DNA of 64,000 nucleotides from Ianthella basta (lineage: Eukaryota; Porifera; Demospongiae; Verongiida; Ianthellidae): the NCBI GenBank assembly GCA_964019415.1, contig OZ025870.1:5537915-5601914 (forward strand). The letters are read 5' to 3'. The notes under the pieces were generated by a model, which saw nothing but the letters and a program-made list of their open reading frames with translations, was not told the DNA's origin and did no database searches. Every line of letters starts with the position of its first letter. Positions within the stretch are counted from its first letter, which is position 1. The position numbers and the translations under genes are program-made. This document shows, piece by piece, positions 1 to 12,575 of the stretch.

Positions 1-2800
1 ACAGATCTTCAGAGAACTCTAGATGGTGTTGCCAAAAATGATGTACTGTTGCTGCTAGGGGATTTCAATGCCAGAGTAGGTAGTAGTGAGAAGCAGACAG
101 GATCTGTTACATCTAATTGGAATGGAGTGAAGGGTTAATTGCCATGGAGTGGGCAAAATGAACGAGAGTGGAGAAGCACTTCTATCCTTCTATGCTGTAA
201 ATGAGCTGGTCATCATGAATACAACTTTTGAAAAGAGGAACATACACAAGTACACCTGTCAACACCCTGGGAGCAAAAAGTGACATTGTATTGATTATGT
301 CATCATGAGACAGACACAGAGGAATTTTTGTTGTGATGTCACTGTTCTGTGTTCTGCAGAATGCTGGACTGATCACAAACTGTTGAAAGCTCAATTGAGG
401 TTGCAGGCCTCAACCAAAATGTCGCAAAAACAATCCAGAAAGAGGTATGCAGTCTCAGCGTTGCGCAGTGAGAGCATTCAAGCTAGGTACAATGAGGCAG
501 TGAGAGAAGAAGTCGGTGCTGGTTGGAAAAATGAAGCAGGCGGGTTACAGAAGTGGGAAACAATCAGAGATGGCTTGGTGATGGCAGTGAAGAAAACCAT
601 TGGTTACGAGAAGAGAAAGCAACCCGATTGGTTCAAAGACAATGAAACTACCTTACAGAAACATATTGACAAGTGTAATCTTCTGTTCAAAAAGTGGTTA
701 GGGACTCAGCATCACAGTGACAGGCAACGATATGTTGTATATACAGAGAAGACTGGTGGCATCAGAAGTGAAGTGAGTCAAGAACGAATGGTTTCAGGCA
801 AAAGCAAAAGAAGTGGAGATAGGAATGATGAAAGGGGTAGCTGGACAAGATGTATGGAAAGGCATAAGAGACATTCAGAAGGGAAGAAGTGGTATGCAGC
901 CAGTGAGACCAAGAGTGATTAGGGAACGAGATGGACAGCCATGTATAGGACCTGCAGAGACACTTCAATGATGGCAAGATCACTTTAATGCTGTTCTGAG
1001 TGTTAGTAGTATGTACACAGAGGAGATTGTACAAGCACAACACCAGTATCCACAACGAGATGACTTGAGCGAACCACCAACAGAAGAGGAGATTTGCAAA
1101 GCAATGGATAGTTTGAAAGCGAACAAGGCTAGCGGAAAAATGGAATTCTACCTGAAATGCTGAAGAGTTGCGGACTTGACGCCACGGCTAACATTCATGA
1201 CCTCTTCAGTACTGTATGGAGAGAGGAGAAAGTACCAGAAGAGTGGAGGGATGCAGTGTTAGTACCAGTACCAAAGAAGGGAGACCTAACCGTTTGTGAC
1301 AATTGGAGGGGGATTAGTCTGTTAGATGTATTAGGGAAGCTGTTTGCGAAGATCATCCAGAAGAGGTCGCAAGGGGTAGTGGAAGAAGTGGTGCCTGACT
1401 CACAGTGCGGTTTCAGAAAGGGAAGAGGGTGTACCGATATGATCTTTTGTGCGAGACAATTAGAAGACAAGGGAACAGAACACTAAGGTGTTTATGCTCT
1501 TTGTGGACCTTAGGAAGGCTTATGACTCCATCCCTCGTCAGCTAGGCTCTGTGGCTTGTTTTGCAGAAGTACGGCATACCTTCAGTTATGATCAACCTCA
1601 TCAGATCATTGCACGATGGAATGAAGACAGAGGTAGCCCTAAGCGGAGGAGAGACAACACCAGAGATCGAAGTAAACAATGGTTTGAGACAGGGATGCAC
1701 CATTGCACCTACTCTCTTCAACCTGTACTTCAACATGGTAATCATGTGCTGGCGAGAGCGATCCCAACTTTTTGGAGTAGACATCTTGTACAAGCGTGGG
1801 GGGAAGCTCATTGGCGAGGGAACCAGGAGTCCATCATCACTCTCAGTAACAGAGCTCCTGTTCGCTGATGATGCTGCAGCAGTAAGTACAACAAGAGAGA
1901 GCATGAAGCGGGCAGCTCAGGCACTGGAAGAGGTGACATCAGAATGGGGACTGTCAGTGAGTATAGCTAAAACCAAGCTACTGGTAGCAGGTGTGGACTG
2001 TGAAGAGAGTGACCTGCAGCCTATTAACATCAGAGGGGGAACCGAGTTCAAGTACCTGGGGTCGATCATGGAAGCAAATGGGAGTGTACAGAGGGAGGTG
2101 GAGAACAGGATATCTAAAGCCTCGAGAGTGTTTGGTGTGTTGAAGAGACTTGTGTTTGCAGGCAAGGACCTGTCGCTAGCTACAAAAAGGCTCCTGTATC
2201 GTGCAATAGTGTTGGGAGTGTTGTTGTACGGGGCAGAGACGTGGCCTGCCAAGAGAGATAACAGCAGAAAGTTAGAAGTTTTCCACAACAGATGCCTTAG
2301 ATCTATCCTAGGTATATCGACGTCTTGTCAGAGATCAAAGCGCATCAGTAGTGTACAGGTGAGCCAAATATTTGGAATGAGGAATCCCTGGAAGACTATG
2401 TATCAGCAAGCAGACTACGCTGGTTAATTAGGTCATCTAGCTCGGATGGACGAAGGCCGCTTGCTCAAGTAGTTGCTTTTTGGATGGTTACCCCAGCCCA
2501 GACCTGCACATGGACCTAAGTTGAGATGGAGAGATTGGGTGAGGAGAGACCTGCAGAAACTCGACATTGCTGAAAGTAGCTGGTTCCATACAGCACAAGA
2601 CAGAGACCTCTGGAGATCAAAGTGCAGGGCAGGACTAGAAGCATGCACCACCAAGCGAGTGGAGGCAGAGAGAGCAAAGCACCTCTCAGATACAACAACT
2701 GGTAGCACTCAGGGAAGACAAAGAGAACAGAGTGGTTAACTTCGTATGTGACACCTGCCAGAGATCCTTCAAAAGGAGACAGGATATTGCTAGACACAAC
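1..2800 (+). mobile_element. Decayed non-LTR retrotransposon (LINE) with endonuclease, reverse transcriptase and C-terminal zinc finger
   Basis: The window opens inside an endonuclease reading frame (1-138) with the catalytic block LLLLGDFNARVG, then a stop. Linker frames follow (305-922). Reverse transcriptase blocks lie in shifted frames: 1157-1486 (pre-RT and palm, FRKGRGC), 1488-1560 (FVDLRKAYDS) and 1561-2427 (NGLRQGCTIAPTLF, then the catalytic LFADDAA, then the thumb segment LYGAETW). A C-terminal tail (2473-2740) contains the RPAHGPKLRWRDWVRRDL segment typical of LINE C-termini, and 2732-2806 encodes a C2H2 finger (CDTCQRSFKRRQDIARH). Several frameshifts and stops break the frame, so this copy is dead. 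The 5' end is outside the window. I did not assign a clade; the APE endonuclease, RT and terminal finger fit the RTE/CR1 broad group. Confidence 0.88.
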
Positions 2801-2916
2801 GACCCGCCCTCGTGGCAGACGAGTTCCACAGCCAAGTCAAACATAATCATTTTTGCTCAGTCCGCCACTTTGTGGCAGAAAGGCATCATCCATGGATGGC
2901 CTTCTTCCAAGATCCA

Positions 2917-3025
<109 letters not shown>

Positions 3026-3046
3026 ACAGAACAGAGGCCAAAAGGA

Positions 3047-3113
3047 ACAAGTATTTTGAGTTGGGGCAGCAGCCCCACAAGCGTTTTAACACCAAATACT
3101 TGTTATGCAGGTC
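3047..3113. repeat. Short hairpin element abutting a (GT)n tract, copy 1
   Basis: An imperfect inverted repeat starts at AACAAGTATTTTGAGTT and ends at the reverse-complementary AAATACTTGTT. The same sequence, inverted, recurs at 10,908-10,965, also next to a CA/GT-rich tract. I infer a small MITE that travels with or seeds the microsatellite. Confidence 0.6.
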
Positions 3114-3119
3114 TTGATT

Positions 3120-4280
3120 TATTCTGAAACAGCAACTAGTAGATAACAATATAGTTTGATAGAGAAAAATTTGCGAACAAGTGTTACATCTGAAATGAAA
3201 TTAATTCAAAAGGTGCAAGTTAGTCTGGTTTAGCTCTAACCACTTCTGGTATCACTTCCACCTCAGTCCAGAAATGAAGTACATAACGTAGCCAAACCTT
3301 TGGCTATTATACACAAGTGCACAGTATACGTATGCCACATGGTAAGTACCAGATTGCCCATCTTGCCCATGTCGCTTACCACTTTCTATCCCACTTCTGT
3401 TTCCACCTTTGGGGACACATGCCATGGACCACCACCTCCCATTGAAATTTTGCATGAAACATTACCACATGTTTAGAGATCATGGAGAACCACCTGGAGG
3501 GTGTGGTATTGGGGGTAGAGATGACCCATGCTTGCTTTCCTCAGGGTTTGTGCTTACATTTCGGTGTTCTCTTTATAGCCTGCCACCATTTGTACTTGCG
3601 CTTCTGTACTACTTCTAATCTAATGTGTTTATAATGTAAACAATATGGCTTGTTCACAGCTGATTTTTTGCTTTGGTTGTTTGCTTGTTTCACTAAACGT
3701 TTTTGATTGGAGGACAAACAGGCACTGCTGTGTAATTTTATTACTGATAGTGGTGCCTTGCTACGTACATGGTAAAGTGTATTCATTTGTAATTCCATCG
3801 AAGTAGTGTGTAACCTCGATGTGGAAGTTTAAGGAGCATCTGAGTGAGAGAGACTGAGAATTCATGCACGCGTGCTCTAAATTTTGCACAGTTGCTAAAC
3901 CAATCACCTCCAAAGTTACACCAAGAATGCTATCTTTGGTTTGTCCAGTGACAAGTATTGTGCCATGGTCACTCCTCACAGGATCTGACTACAAATTATG
4001 CCTGCATGTCAATCCTAGATGATTTGCTTAGCATGTGGAATCATCCCCACTTCACTTCTACCTGACAACAACAATTTCCATGTGGCATTCTTCTGGGAGC
4101 ACTCATTCCAACACTCCCTCATCATCTAACTTGTGACATCCGTGTAACATTTTCCCAAGTTGGGCTGACAACGTGATGTCACAATGTGCTATCACACGCT
4201 TCACTTGTACAATTCTGTTTAAACTGTGTAAAGTCTAGTTTAAGTCAAAACTCGGAAGAAAAGTAGGCGAAAAGGTCAAA
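3120..4280. other. Non-coding stretch with no recognised gene
   Basis: No frame shows domain-like composition on either strand. The small open frames here (for example 3409-3618 and 3541-3798) have no recognisable motif. I see only ordinary AT-rich intergenic DNA. Confidence 0.5.
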
Positions 4281-4286
4281 TTATCA

Positions 4287-4430
4287 TGGCCTGGTTAGTT
4301 GGCTTGGGCTGCTGAAACCCCACAACAGAGGGTAAGTTGTCCTGGGTTCGATACCTGCTGGTGCCAGGTTTCCCTTCCTCATCTACATTTCTTCCTTGTA
4401 GTGACTTCCATTAAACTTCACTTAGTTACA
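4287..4430 (+). mobile_element. tRNA-derived SINE, copy 1
   Basis: An A-box-like segment TGGTTAGTTGG (4292-4302) is followed 43 bases later by a B box GGTTCGATACC (4345-4355), the spacing of an internal RNA polymerase III promoter. The acceptor-stem ends do not pair as in a functional tRNA. The sequence continues into a non-tRNA body (GGTTTCCCTTCCTCATC), which suggests a SINE. Confidence 0.55.
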
Positions 4431-4439
4431 ACCGACTCA

Positions 4440-5210
4440 TCTATGTCATGTTTAAACTGTACAGTGATGCCTCCATGCTCAAGTACATACCTAACTGCCA
4501 TCTATGATGCTTTAAAATGATTTCTTCCTGAGATGCTGTCAGATCATGTGTGCATCACATGACATCACATGCATAGCCACAGCAACACAGACTTCACACC
4601 TTTATTGGTGTAACTTGTGTTATTGTATGTATGAGCATTGCAGCTATCTCAAGCTACATTGAAAATTCACCGCTTCTATTATATGCTTATGTGCCCCTTT
4701 TGTATCTGACAGAGTGGTGCTGACAGGGACTCTGATGAAGCTATTCCAAGTGATGACCCTTCTAGGAAGTATGTATAGTGCAATGCATTTAAGTTCTTTG
4801 TGCTAGGTCCATGCTACTGATGAGGTTGCTGTGTTTTAGACTGTACATTATAAAATTTGATGTGTATTGCATAGCATGCATTCCTATCCTGTGGGATATT
4901 TCCACACTGTGTTATATTATACTGCACAAGTGACACAGCAACACTGCAAAATGATACAGCTCCACATTGTGTTGTGAGATGTAGCTGTTTCACTCTATAT
5001 AGGGCTCACCACCACCGCAAGTTGTTAAAAGTGTCTGCTGAGAGCCGTGATGTAACCCTACTACCATCCTCCCCCATGAAGCAAGCAAAAGGTGGCATTG
5101 GAATGGACAATAGTATTGAATTCAGGAAGCACCCCAAGTCCAAACCGATAAAAGCAGTCGGTGGAACAGAGTGGATGTACCGAAAAGGAGCCATGGAGAG
5201 AGGCAGACGG
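4440..5210. other. Non-coding stretch with no recognised gene
   Basis: Nothing recognisable apart from simple-sequence drift. The open frame at 4974-5309 runs into the GT repeat and has no domain features. Confidence 0.45.
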
Positions 5211-5213
5211 GTG

Positions 5214-5217
5214 TGTG

Positions 5218-5257
<40 letters not shown>

Positions 5258-5298
5258 CGTGCATGCGTGCGTGCGTGCGTGTGTGTTTGTGTCTGTGT
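5214..5298. repeat. (GT)n / (GCGT)n microsatellite
   Basis: A GT tract grades into GCGT and GCAT tetranucleotides and back to GT. Confidence 0.95.
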
Positions 5299-5378
5299 TG
5301 GGACCATGATCTTGAAAGTTCTTTATCAGGGGTAGTGGCCTTGCTATAATCACCAGGGGAACACCCCTATGCTAGTCT

Positions 5379-5678
5379 CAGGGGCGTAGGGAGGGGGGTT
5401 TCTGGGGGGTTCAGGAAACCCCTTTCAAAATAATAGTACCAATAAAACTGAAGAGAAGTAGCTACTGCAAACTGGTGCTTGAGGTAGTGCAGCCAATGGC
5501 CCTTTTGTAGCTTGTGCACTATAGAGGACAGGTTTTGTTCGAATTTACATCATTTCCCTCATGATTTCAGTTGTAAAAATGACAACCTCGTGTTTGGCAG
5601 CCATTCTGATGATGTAATATGACGTCATTCTTAGCATAAACCGGAAATCCCCTTATGAAATTCATGGCTACGCCCCTG
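5379..5678. mobile_element. MITE with CAGGGGCGTAG terminal inverted repeats
   Basis: The element starts CAGGGGCGTAGG and ends CTACGCCCCTG, an 11-bp perfect inverted pair about 300 bp apart. The pentamer AGTCT flanks both ends (5374-5378 and 5679-5683) and is a candidate target duplication. There is no coding sequence. The superfamily is not assigned; hAT-like termini are one possibility. Confidence 0.75.
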
Positions 5679-5904
5679 AGTCTGACCTACTGGTCAATGA
5701 CCTTAGAGGAATCACAAACTGCTCAGATGCAATCAAGGACCCAGCAGAATGGTAAGCTACTAATCAACCCTAGAAGTGTCCCCTTGCAGCAACAGATTTC
5801 ATATGCCCCCAATTTCCTAAGTCGACATGGAGAATGAAGGAGGAGGAAGTACATAAATCCATGTGCATGCGTGCGTGCATGTGTGCACTTCTGCAATTCA
5901 TGTA

Positions 5905-7600
5905 GTCAAGTGCAGGACCAACACAGCTTCATCACACACAATGTGGCCTTACACAGCAAGTACCAACCTACCACCATGCCCCTATGCTGGCCAAGGTCCA
6001 AAGATTGCCCTTCTTGCAGTGCCTGATTGAAAATGCTTGCCAGTGATGCAGAGACTGCTCCTGCAGAGTGTTTCCACAGTTCACCAGCAATTCCGTCTGG
6101 TCCACATGTGCGGTTGTTATTTAGTAGAAGAAGGGCATTCTCAACTTCAATCTCAGAAATGGGACAGACAAGTGGTCCTGTGACAGTGGCTTCGTTTGTA
6201 ATTCGTTGAACAGCAGATGGATTGAATTGTGATTGGAACCACTCGGACACTCTCTTGATTTTACATGAACTGTTGGTTAAAATTCTGCCACTGCTATCAT
6301 GTACTGTAAGAGCTTGTTGTGATCGAGGAACTAGGTGCTTCATGGCTGTGAACATCTGGATATCATTTTTATACTTCTCTACCTCTGCTGCTTTGGCATC
6401 CAGGATTGCATTGGCTCAGTGTAGTACCAATCAGCGGATTGCATGTTGTATCTGATTCCATTTTTGTTTAAGGCCTGCCTTGGTTTGTTCATCTTTGCAG
6501 CTGGAGATGCAGAGACAGAGGTTTCTTTGCTCACTGATCTTGGCAGCTATGTCTGAGTCATAGTGATTGCCATCGTGATTAGAATGTGGTGCAATTACTC
6601 CAACTGTTTCTCGGGCAGCTAACATGACAATGTGTCGAACAGTATCAAGGCAATGTTGTGCAGGCTCATTTGTTTGCTGGTGGAGAGCACCTGCAGTTAG
6701 AGACTCCCTGACTCTATGCACATACTCGATATGTCTGGGCTTCTGATGGACAAGTTCAATTACTGCAATATGAACTGCATTGATTGTTGGTCTTTTCTTC
6801 CACAGTCTGTACAAGTTTCTCAGTCGGACACAGGAGACAACCAATCGATGGTCACTGGATGTTTCAGTGCTCGCATAACTACGGCTGTCATGCAAAAGAC
6901 TATGATATTTAGTTGGGTCACTATGAAGTCAATGGTATTGCAGACTGGCACCATTGTCGAAGATCCATGAGGTTTGAAGTGACCTTCCCATGTAGTGCGA
7001 TGATGACTAGGGTGCTCAAAGGCAGTATCGCAGAGGAAAAGTTGTCTATGAAGCAGCCAGTCAACCAGGGCCTGACCATTCTCATTACACGTCCCTTTAC
7101 CATGGACTCCCATATGCAATCCTCTTCAACTGATTGCTGGCAACCCATTTTGGAATTGAAGTCACCTGCAATATATGTCAGTGACTTTCCTTCCTTTGTT
7201 TGTTTCCAAGCCCTGTCAAGGCTGTCGAAAAAATTGTCCCTTGTCTGTGGATTATCAGCACATAACTGTGGGCCATAGGCTACTATCACATAGAGTTTAT
7301 TTGTTCTTGATCTTCTAGTGACAGGCAGGGCAAATTCAGGTACTCCTACTCTATCAGACACAGACCAGTACCTTTCAAGTGCAGGTCTAACCTTGGAGAA
7401 ACAATAAAGCCGATTCCATGGTGACAAGTGGACAAAGGGAAGCATCTTAAAACATGTTATCTTGATCTCTTGTATTCCAACGAAGTCGAGTGCATAAGCT
7501 TTCATATTGTGTGCTAATGATTGTAGTCCGCATACGTTGAAAGTTGCTATTCCTAGCTCTGTAGATCGTAAAGGCAGGTTAAGGAGGGAATGGGGGGCGG
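5905..7600 (-). mobile_element. LINE fragment: APE endonuclease and pre-RT region, RT missing
   Basis: Read on the minus strand, the frame begins near 7,560 with ATFNVCGL and FVGIQEIK (endonuclease block 1 with the catalytic Glu), then VIVAYGP and YIAGDFNSKMG. NTIDFIV (near 6,930) and SSDHRLV (near 6,840, the catalytic SDH) follow in shifted frames. A helical linker comes next (6,431-6,895), and a pre-RT segment LLLNNNRTCGPDGIAGELW at 6,080-6,140. Homology then stops near 5,905, so the RT core is absent. Losing the 3' half while keeping the 5' half is opposite to the usual 5' truncation of LINEs and suggests a later deletion. Stops and frameshifts make it inactive. Confidence 0.85.
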
Positions 7601-7609
7601 ATCATCGGG

Positions 7610-7970
7610 TGATGACATGTTGATTTCCAGGTGGTATAGCTGGGAGAGCTTGCGGGGGGTCACTAGGTGAAGACATAGATGTTTCCGTGGTGAACCACGT
7701 GACAGGGCGTCACTTCTGCTGCCATTTTTGACACATCATATAAATATATCTTTAACACCACCACCACACAATTGAGGGTGCATGGGAAGATATTCAATGA
7801 CATGCCCTAAGGCAAGTTACATTTGCTTGCTGCAGCATGCACTCCAAATGCGGCAGTGCAAGTTCTGACAGGCTGTAAGTTGCGCCGGTGGTCTTTTTCT
7901 TTAGCCATTGAGCGCATTTACTTTCTGGCACATGTGGTGGTGCGAATGGCGCACATGCTGGCCTGGGGCC
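7610..7970. other. Non-coding stretch before the minisatellite
   Basis: No gene seen. Degenerate versions of the downstream minisatellite core (GTTACATTTGC, GTAAGTTGCGC) already appear from about 7,812. Confidence 0.4.
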
Positions 7971-8440
7971 ACTGTAACTTGCACTGGTCTTCTTCCATGA
8001 CCACTTACATAGCACAGATACTCTACTGGCACAGGTGGTGGTGGCTGCGATATTGTAACTTGCACTGTGTGGTGGTGGTGGGGGGGGGGGGGGGGGGAGG
8101 GGGGGGGGTATTTTTTCTACAGCAATGGTGCATATACTCAATGCATGCATTGTAACTTGCACTGTGTGGTGGTACATGGTGGTCTATTTTCTGGAGCAAT
8201 GGTGCATATACCCAATGCATGCATTCACTGCATTGCAATTTGCACCATGTGTTGGTGGTGGTGGCAGTCATTTTCATCTAAGAATGCATGTGGTGGCCGT
8301 AACATTGTAACTTGCACTGTGTGGTGATGGTGGTAATATGTGGTAGCAGCGCCGGGCCTGATGTGGTGGTCTGTTTTCTTGCAGCTCTAGCACATAATAT
8401 ACTGGTGTGCTCATTGGAACTTCCACTGTGGTGGTGGTGG
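7971..8440. repeat. Minisatellite built on CATTGTAACTTGCACTGTGTGG
   Basis: The core TGTAACTTGCACTGTG recurs at about 7,972, 8,054, 8,150, 8,233 (degenerate), 8,306 and 8,413 (degenerate), each followed by GTGGTGGTGG runs, at a spacing of roughly 70-110 bases. A pure G run with one A lies at about 8,080-8,108. Pro- or Gly-rich open frames here come from the repeat. Confidence 0.8.
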
Positions 8441-8574
8441 TAGCAGTTGTATCTATCTATGTGGTGGTATAGTAGTTGGATATTGTGGCTGGATAGTTGC
8501 AAGCAAGTGTACATGTGGGTGCTGTTCTGCTCCAGCATAGCGGCAAATGCCTATAAATTGATGTCAAAATGTGT

Positions 8575-8960
8575 TTGTTCAAAACATAGCCTCCATTTTG
8601 TGACTAATTAAGCAATCCTGCTGATGACATGAGCAAATGGGCCATCTAACTATGTCCACTTAGTATCATGATTTAGTGGGGCCGGGTTGGTGGGATATGT
8701 AATGAACCTCACTTTTCTCGGTCATTTTGTGACTAATTAAGGAATCCTGCTAATGACATGAACAATTGGATTATCTGGCTCAGTCCACCTAGTGCCATGA
8801 CTGAGCAGGCCTGGCTGGTTGAATGAATCATACACCTCAAATATGTTGGCCATTTTGAGACTAATTAAGAAATCCCACTAATAACATAGGAAGGTGGACC
8901 GCTTAGACGTGTCCACCAAGTTTCATGTGACAGCGAGCCCAGTTGCATTAATATAGTAAG
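8575..8960. repeat. Three tandem copies of a ~129-bp unit
   Basis: The block CATTTTGTGACTAATTAA followed by AATCCTGCTGATGACATG recurs at about 8,593, 8,722 and 8,850 (diverged), a period of 128-130 bases. Each unit also carries a CTNNGTCCACYTAGT segment. No coding potential. Confidence 0.8.
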
Positions 8961-8964
8961 TACC

Positions 8965-10900
8965 CCTATGCACCAATATGAATATACCATACATTAAGTG
9001 TTATGCTATGCACATTTATATTAGCATTTTGCAGGCTGCTTGTAGAAGACCATAATTATAAGTAAACCAGCCCTTGCCCATGTGCAATTTGCATTCCACA
9101 GAAGGTACACTAGGTTTAGAAAAGTGGGTTACTAGGTTTGGAAAAGTGTTTCCTATGACTACAAGGACAGATATAGAGATGATGCAGTGTGTACCTGAAA
9201 GGCATGGCAAGCCATATTGTGAAATAACTCAGGAATAAGGGGGACTGGTCCATGCAACCAGGTCAACATTTGCTGGCTTAAAGACAGTTGGGATGCAATT
9301 TCACCATCCCTACATCTGGCATCATTTTGCCATGCATCCTACTACTGAATGCCCAATCCAACTATTCATCTTTCCCTTTATATGCTTACCCTTGCTGTTC
9401 ATTATAGCTACTGTTGTCCGCTGCAACCAAGTGCACCCTCTGTCATGCCTTCACAATTACCTCTATCCAGCACTTACTTTAATACACTTACTGTCAGCTC
9501 TTGTAAAGTTCAAACTCCATTATATTATAGCTATGTAGTGGCTTTCAACATCATCTTTCGCCTGTATAATATATACTGTAAACATAAAAAAGGTTCGTGG
9601 TGGAAATATTTCCTATATTCGCGGGCACAGTTACATTGCAAAACTATGGCCTGTAAAATGTAACACGTGATACTCTCAGCCAGTTCGTAGAGACGATTTA
9701 CCAGAAAGCAAGGGGCCCTTCTCCTCAGCAATTCCGAGATTGTTGCGGAAGCCAAGAAGCAGATGCAAGGGACGGCAGTCGCGCAATCATCGAAGAACAG
9801 GATCAGTTTCCTCAGTGTGGGTACTTTGGTACGAAGGCAGTCGAATTTTCTGTTTCCTCAGCCACATGCGGACACTGCCACCCAACGTTCCACTGGGGTA
9901 GCTGCAGTGCTGCCACGAAGCACAGTGATGCCCACTCTCACGTATTGGACAATCTTCTTAGAAATTATTTTGCGAAGTGTATGCTGTGCGAAAATATTTC
10001 ACGCAAATAATTCATCTGTACATACAAATGGCTCTTCCGCAAAATTTATTACCTGCGAACTTATTGTTTGCAGTATGTGTCAAGGTATGTACCAAACTCT
10101 GCATTTGTTATTCACCCTTATCTCATTAGTGCTCTGCTAATGTACTGTGTGTGCATGTAGACTGGTCGTATATAGCTATGTATATGAATAGCTGGAATTG
10201 GCTTGTAGTAGAACTTGCGCATACCGTGGAACCCTTGTTATTGCACAATAATAAGCAGGCGAAGAAATAGTGGGTGGTAGCTAGACTAGTGCTGAATAAG
10301 GAAGCATGGTGAAAACATATCCACAGCATCTTGAAGTCAGCAAATGTTGAATGGGTTGGCCCCCTTCCTTGTTCCTAAGATTTTTCGCCAGCTTTTGCCT
10401 GCACCTTCCCTACATCTGTCCTTGGTTTTGCATGAAACACTTTTCCAGCACTTTATATTTATAGTGGACCTGAATAGGAATTGATCTAGTGCCTGTTTAC
10501 CCTCCATGCATGCAGGCTGCAAACAATTCCAGCCATCTGCATCAGTTTACCCGCTACCACCAGTGTTGGCTGGCAGATTATGTGTATGAGGAGGAGGAGG
10601 AGTCCTGCAGCCAGTGGTTCCTACATCAGTCTCCAGAAATGACCACTGTGAAGGAGGCAGAGGAGTACAGACCAGGAAGGGTCAGATACAGATATACCAC
10701 AACAAAGGGATTGCCTGCAGAGGTACAAGATAAATGAGTGTGTGCCTTGTTCGCACCATCAACCTTGCGTATGTTGCTGTTCTTTTGCCCAGTAAAGTAG
10801 CTAATGAATTAATTAAGGTCCCTTCTTTGTAGTGAATAGAGGAATCTTCTTTATGTTCCACCTGCACCGTTAACAATAATATGCAACTACATACTGTAAG
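8965..10900. other. Non-coding stretch with no recognised gene
   Basis: Open frames at 9,349-9,663, 9,763-10,140 and 10,489-10,737 are short, without recognisable motifs or codon-level signs of constraint. I see no gene that I can support. Confidence 0.4.
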
Positions 10901-10907
10901 TGCATGA

Positions 10908-10965
10908 ACAAGTATTTCGAGTTAAAAACTTGTGGGCCTGCCGCCCAACTTGAAATACTTGCTCC
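10908..10965. repeat. Short hairpin element abutting a CA-rich tract, copy 2
   Basis: CAAGTATTTCGAGTTAAAA is mirrored by AACTTGAAATACTTG. This matches the reverse complement of 3,047-3,113, including the flanking CCTTTGG and the CACACA tract that begins at 10,973. Confidence 0.6.
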
Positions 10966-10999
10966 CTTTGGTCACACACAGATATGCACGTACACACAT

Positions 11000-12400
11000 A
11001 TGCACTCACATGTACACACACACAAACATCACACCACACACATGTGAATATGTACACTCACATACACATGCACACACACATGCACAGAGAAAGCTCCAGC
11101 ACAGACAGACACACGACTGCTTAGCTACAGTACATGCATTTACAATGAGTATTTACAGAAATGGAATGTACCAAGAAATGCATATATAGTCGCCAGAGTA
11201 GCTAGTGCTCTGTGATGGCAAAAGCTACTTACATAGTTTGCTACAGCGCAGTATGTGGGGGTGATCTGAGGTTCTGAAGAGCATTCAGAAGAGCAGCTGT
11301 TTGCTCTAAGCTTTTCAATGCTATGGACAGTTTGAAAGCGGCGCTCGACAGTTTTTATGTTACTCCTGGCCTGTGTTTCAGGCTGTCCTGAAGCTGTCCC
11401 TTTGCCCGTTGACCACAAGTGCTGTAGGAGTCTGTTCCACAAGTAGCGACGGAAGAGGACGTCCAAAGTTTGCTCAGACAACATTTGGAAGCCAGTATGA
11501 AAGTCCCTTGGTCTCACACACAGTCCACTTCTGGCCAAATGAAATGGCTATAATATAATAAATTTCTATACCCAATACTTCGTCCAATACATTCAATACG
11601 AATGTAAGCATTGGCGTACAATCGTAGTAGCTTCATGTATTATATATATGTACTCTTTCATGAAATATGTACTATATATGACGCATTCTAAAAAGTAACA
11701 TGAGGGCAGTTCAAGGTATTTGATTAATTTATTATTCTCACTAGTTGAATGCCTGCCCTTTGGGTGGGTTACCAGCATTTCGTTTAAAATTTGAGCGTTT
11801 ATCCAATCAGATACATCCATTTAATTTGGAACATTCCGTAGACTTGCTCCGTAAACTCTGTGCGTACAGAAATTACTTTTGCTGATCTATTTTGTCTAAA
11901 GGAGTTCTGTGGTGAAGGCGCCAACCACCTTAGGTCACCCCCGTATTGCTGTGATATACTCTTCCAAGTTTGGCGAAGATTGGTGAAAAATTGAAGGAGT
12001 TTGTGAGCAACAAAACAAAACAAAACTCTTTTCCTATCCCTTAGATATGGCGGCGACCGTAAGAGAGGAAAGAACTCAGACAGAACGACCTTAAACCAAA
12101 TTTTGGCTTGGCGAGGTTACTCACAGTACGCCTCTTCATAATCCTACCATGTTTCGTGAGAGTCCGTCCAGAGCTTAAAGCGAATATTCTGAACAACGAA
12201 AATATGCGTTACGTTTATTATAATAAGATTCAAGCAGGTCCATATCATCTCTGTCTTATAACACCAGGTGGGATTACGTAGATCCCTGTAGTTTGTGTAA
12301 CCAGGATAATGTAATTGACTCTCACAAGGTCATGTAGAACAGGAAATGAATGAATAGAAACAATTGACATCACAACAAGCAGCAGCAGTGAAATGCAGTT
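11000..12400. other. Non-coding stretch with degenerate repeats
   Basis: A CA-rich tract (10,973-11,090) is followed by unassigned sequence. A minus-strand open frame at 11,140-11,538 (132 codons) has no motif I recognise. 11,830-12,140 contains a segment (CCAAGTTTGGCGAAGATTGG) of a kind often seen in dispersed repeats, but I cannot name the family. Confidence 0.35.
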
Positions 12401-12575
12401 TATGCTATTACAGCGATGCACAATTCGCTTGTCAGTGCGCAATTGATATTATATGATTTCACACCACTCATACGGAAGCACGGAATAATTGAAAATCATT
12501 TGCACGTATGTGCTGTGCACAGGAGCAATCAACAAAACAGTTCACTGAATCACTTCTTTCCAAAGTTGCAATGCC

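Noticed and set aside
7794-8327. Gly- and Pro-rich open frames on both strands
   Set aside because: They follow the minisatellite and the G run, not a gene.
11140-11538. 132-codon minus-strand frame with a GRGRPKF-like string on the opposite strand
   Set aside because: The opposite-strand string resembles the start of some transposases, but neither strand shows further blocks, so no call is made.
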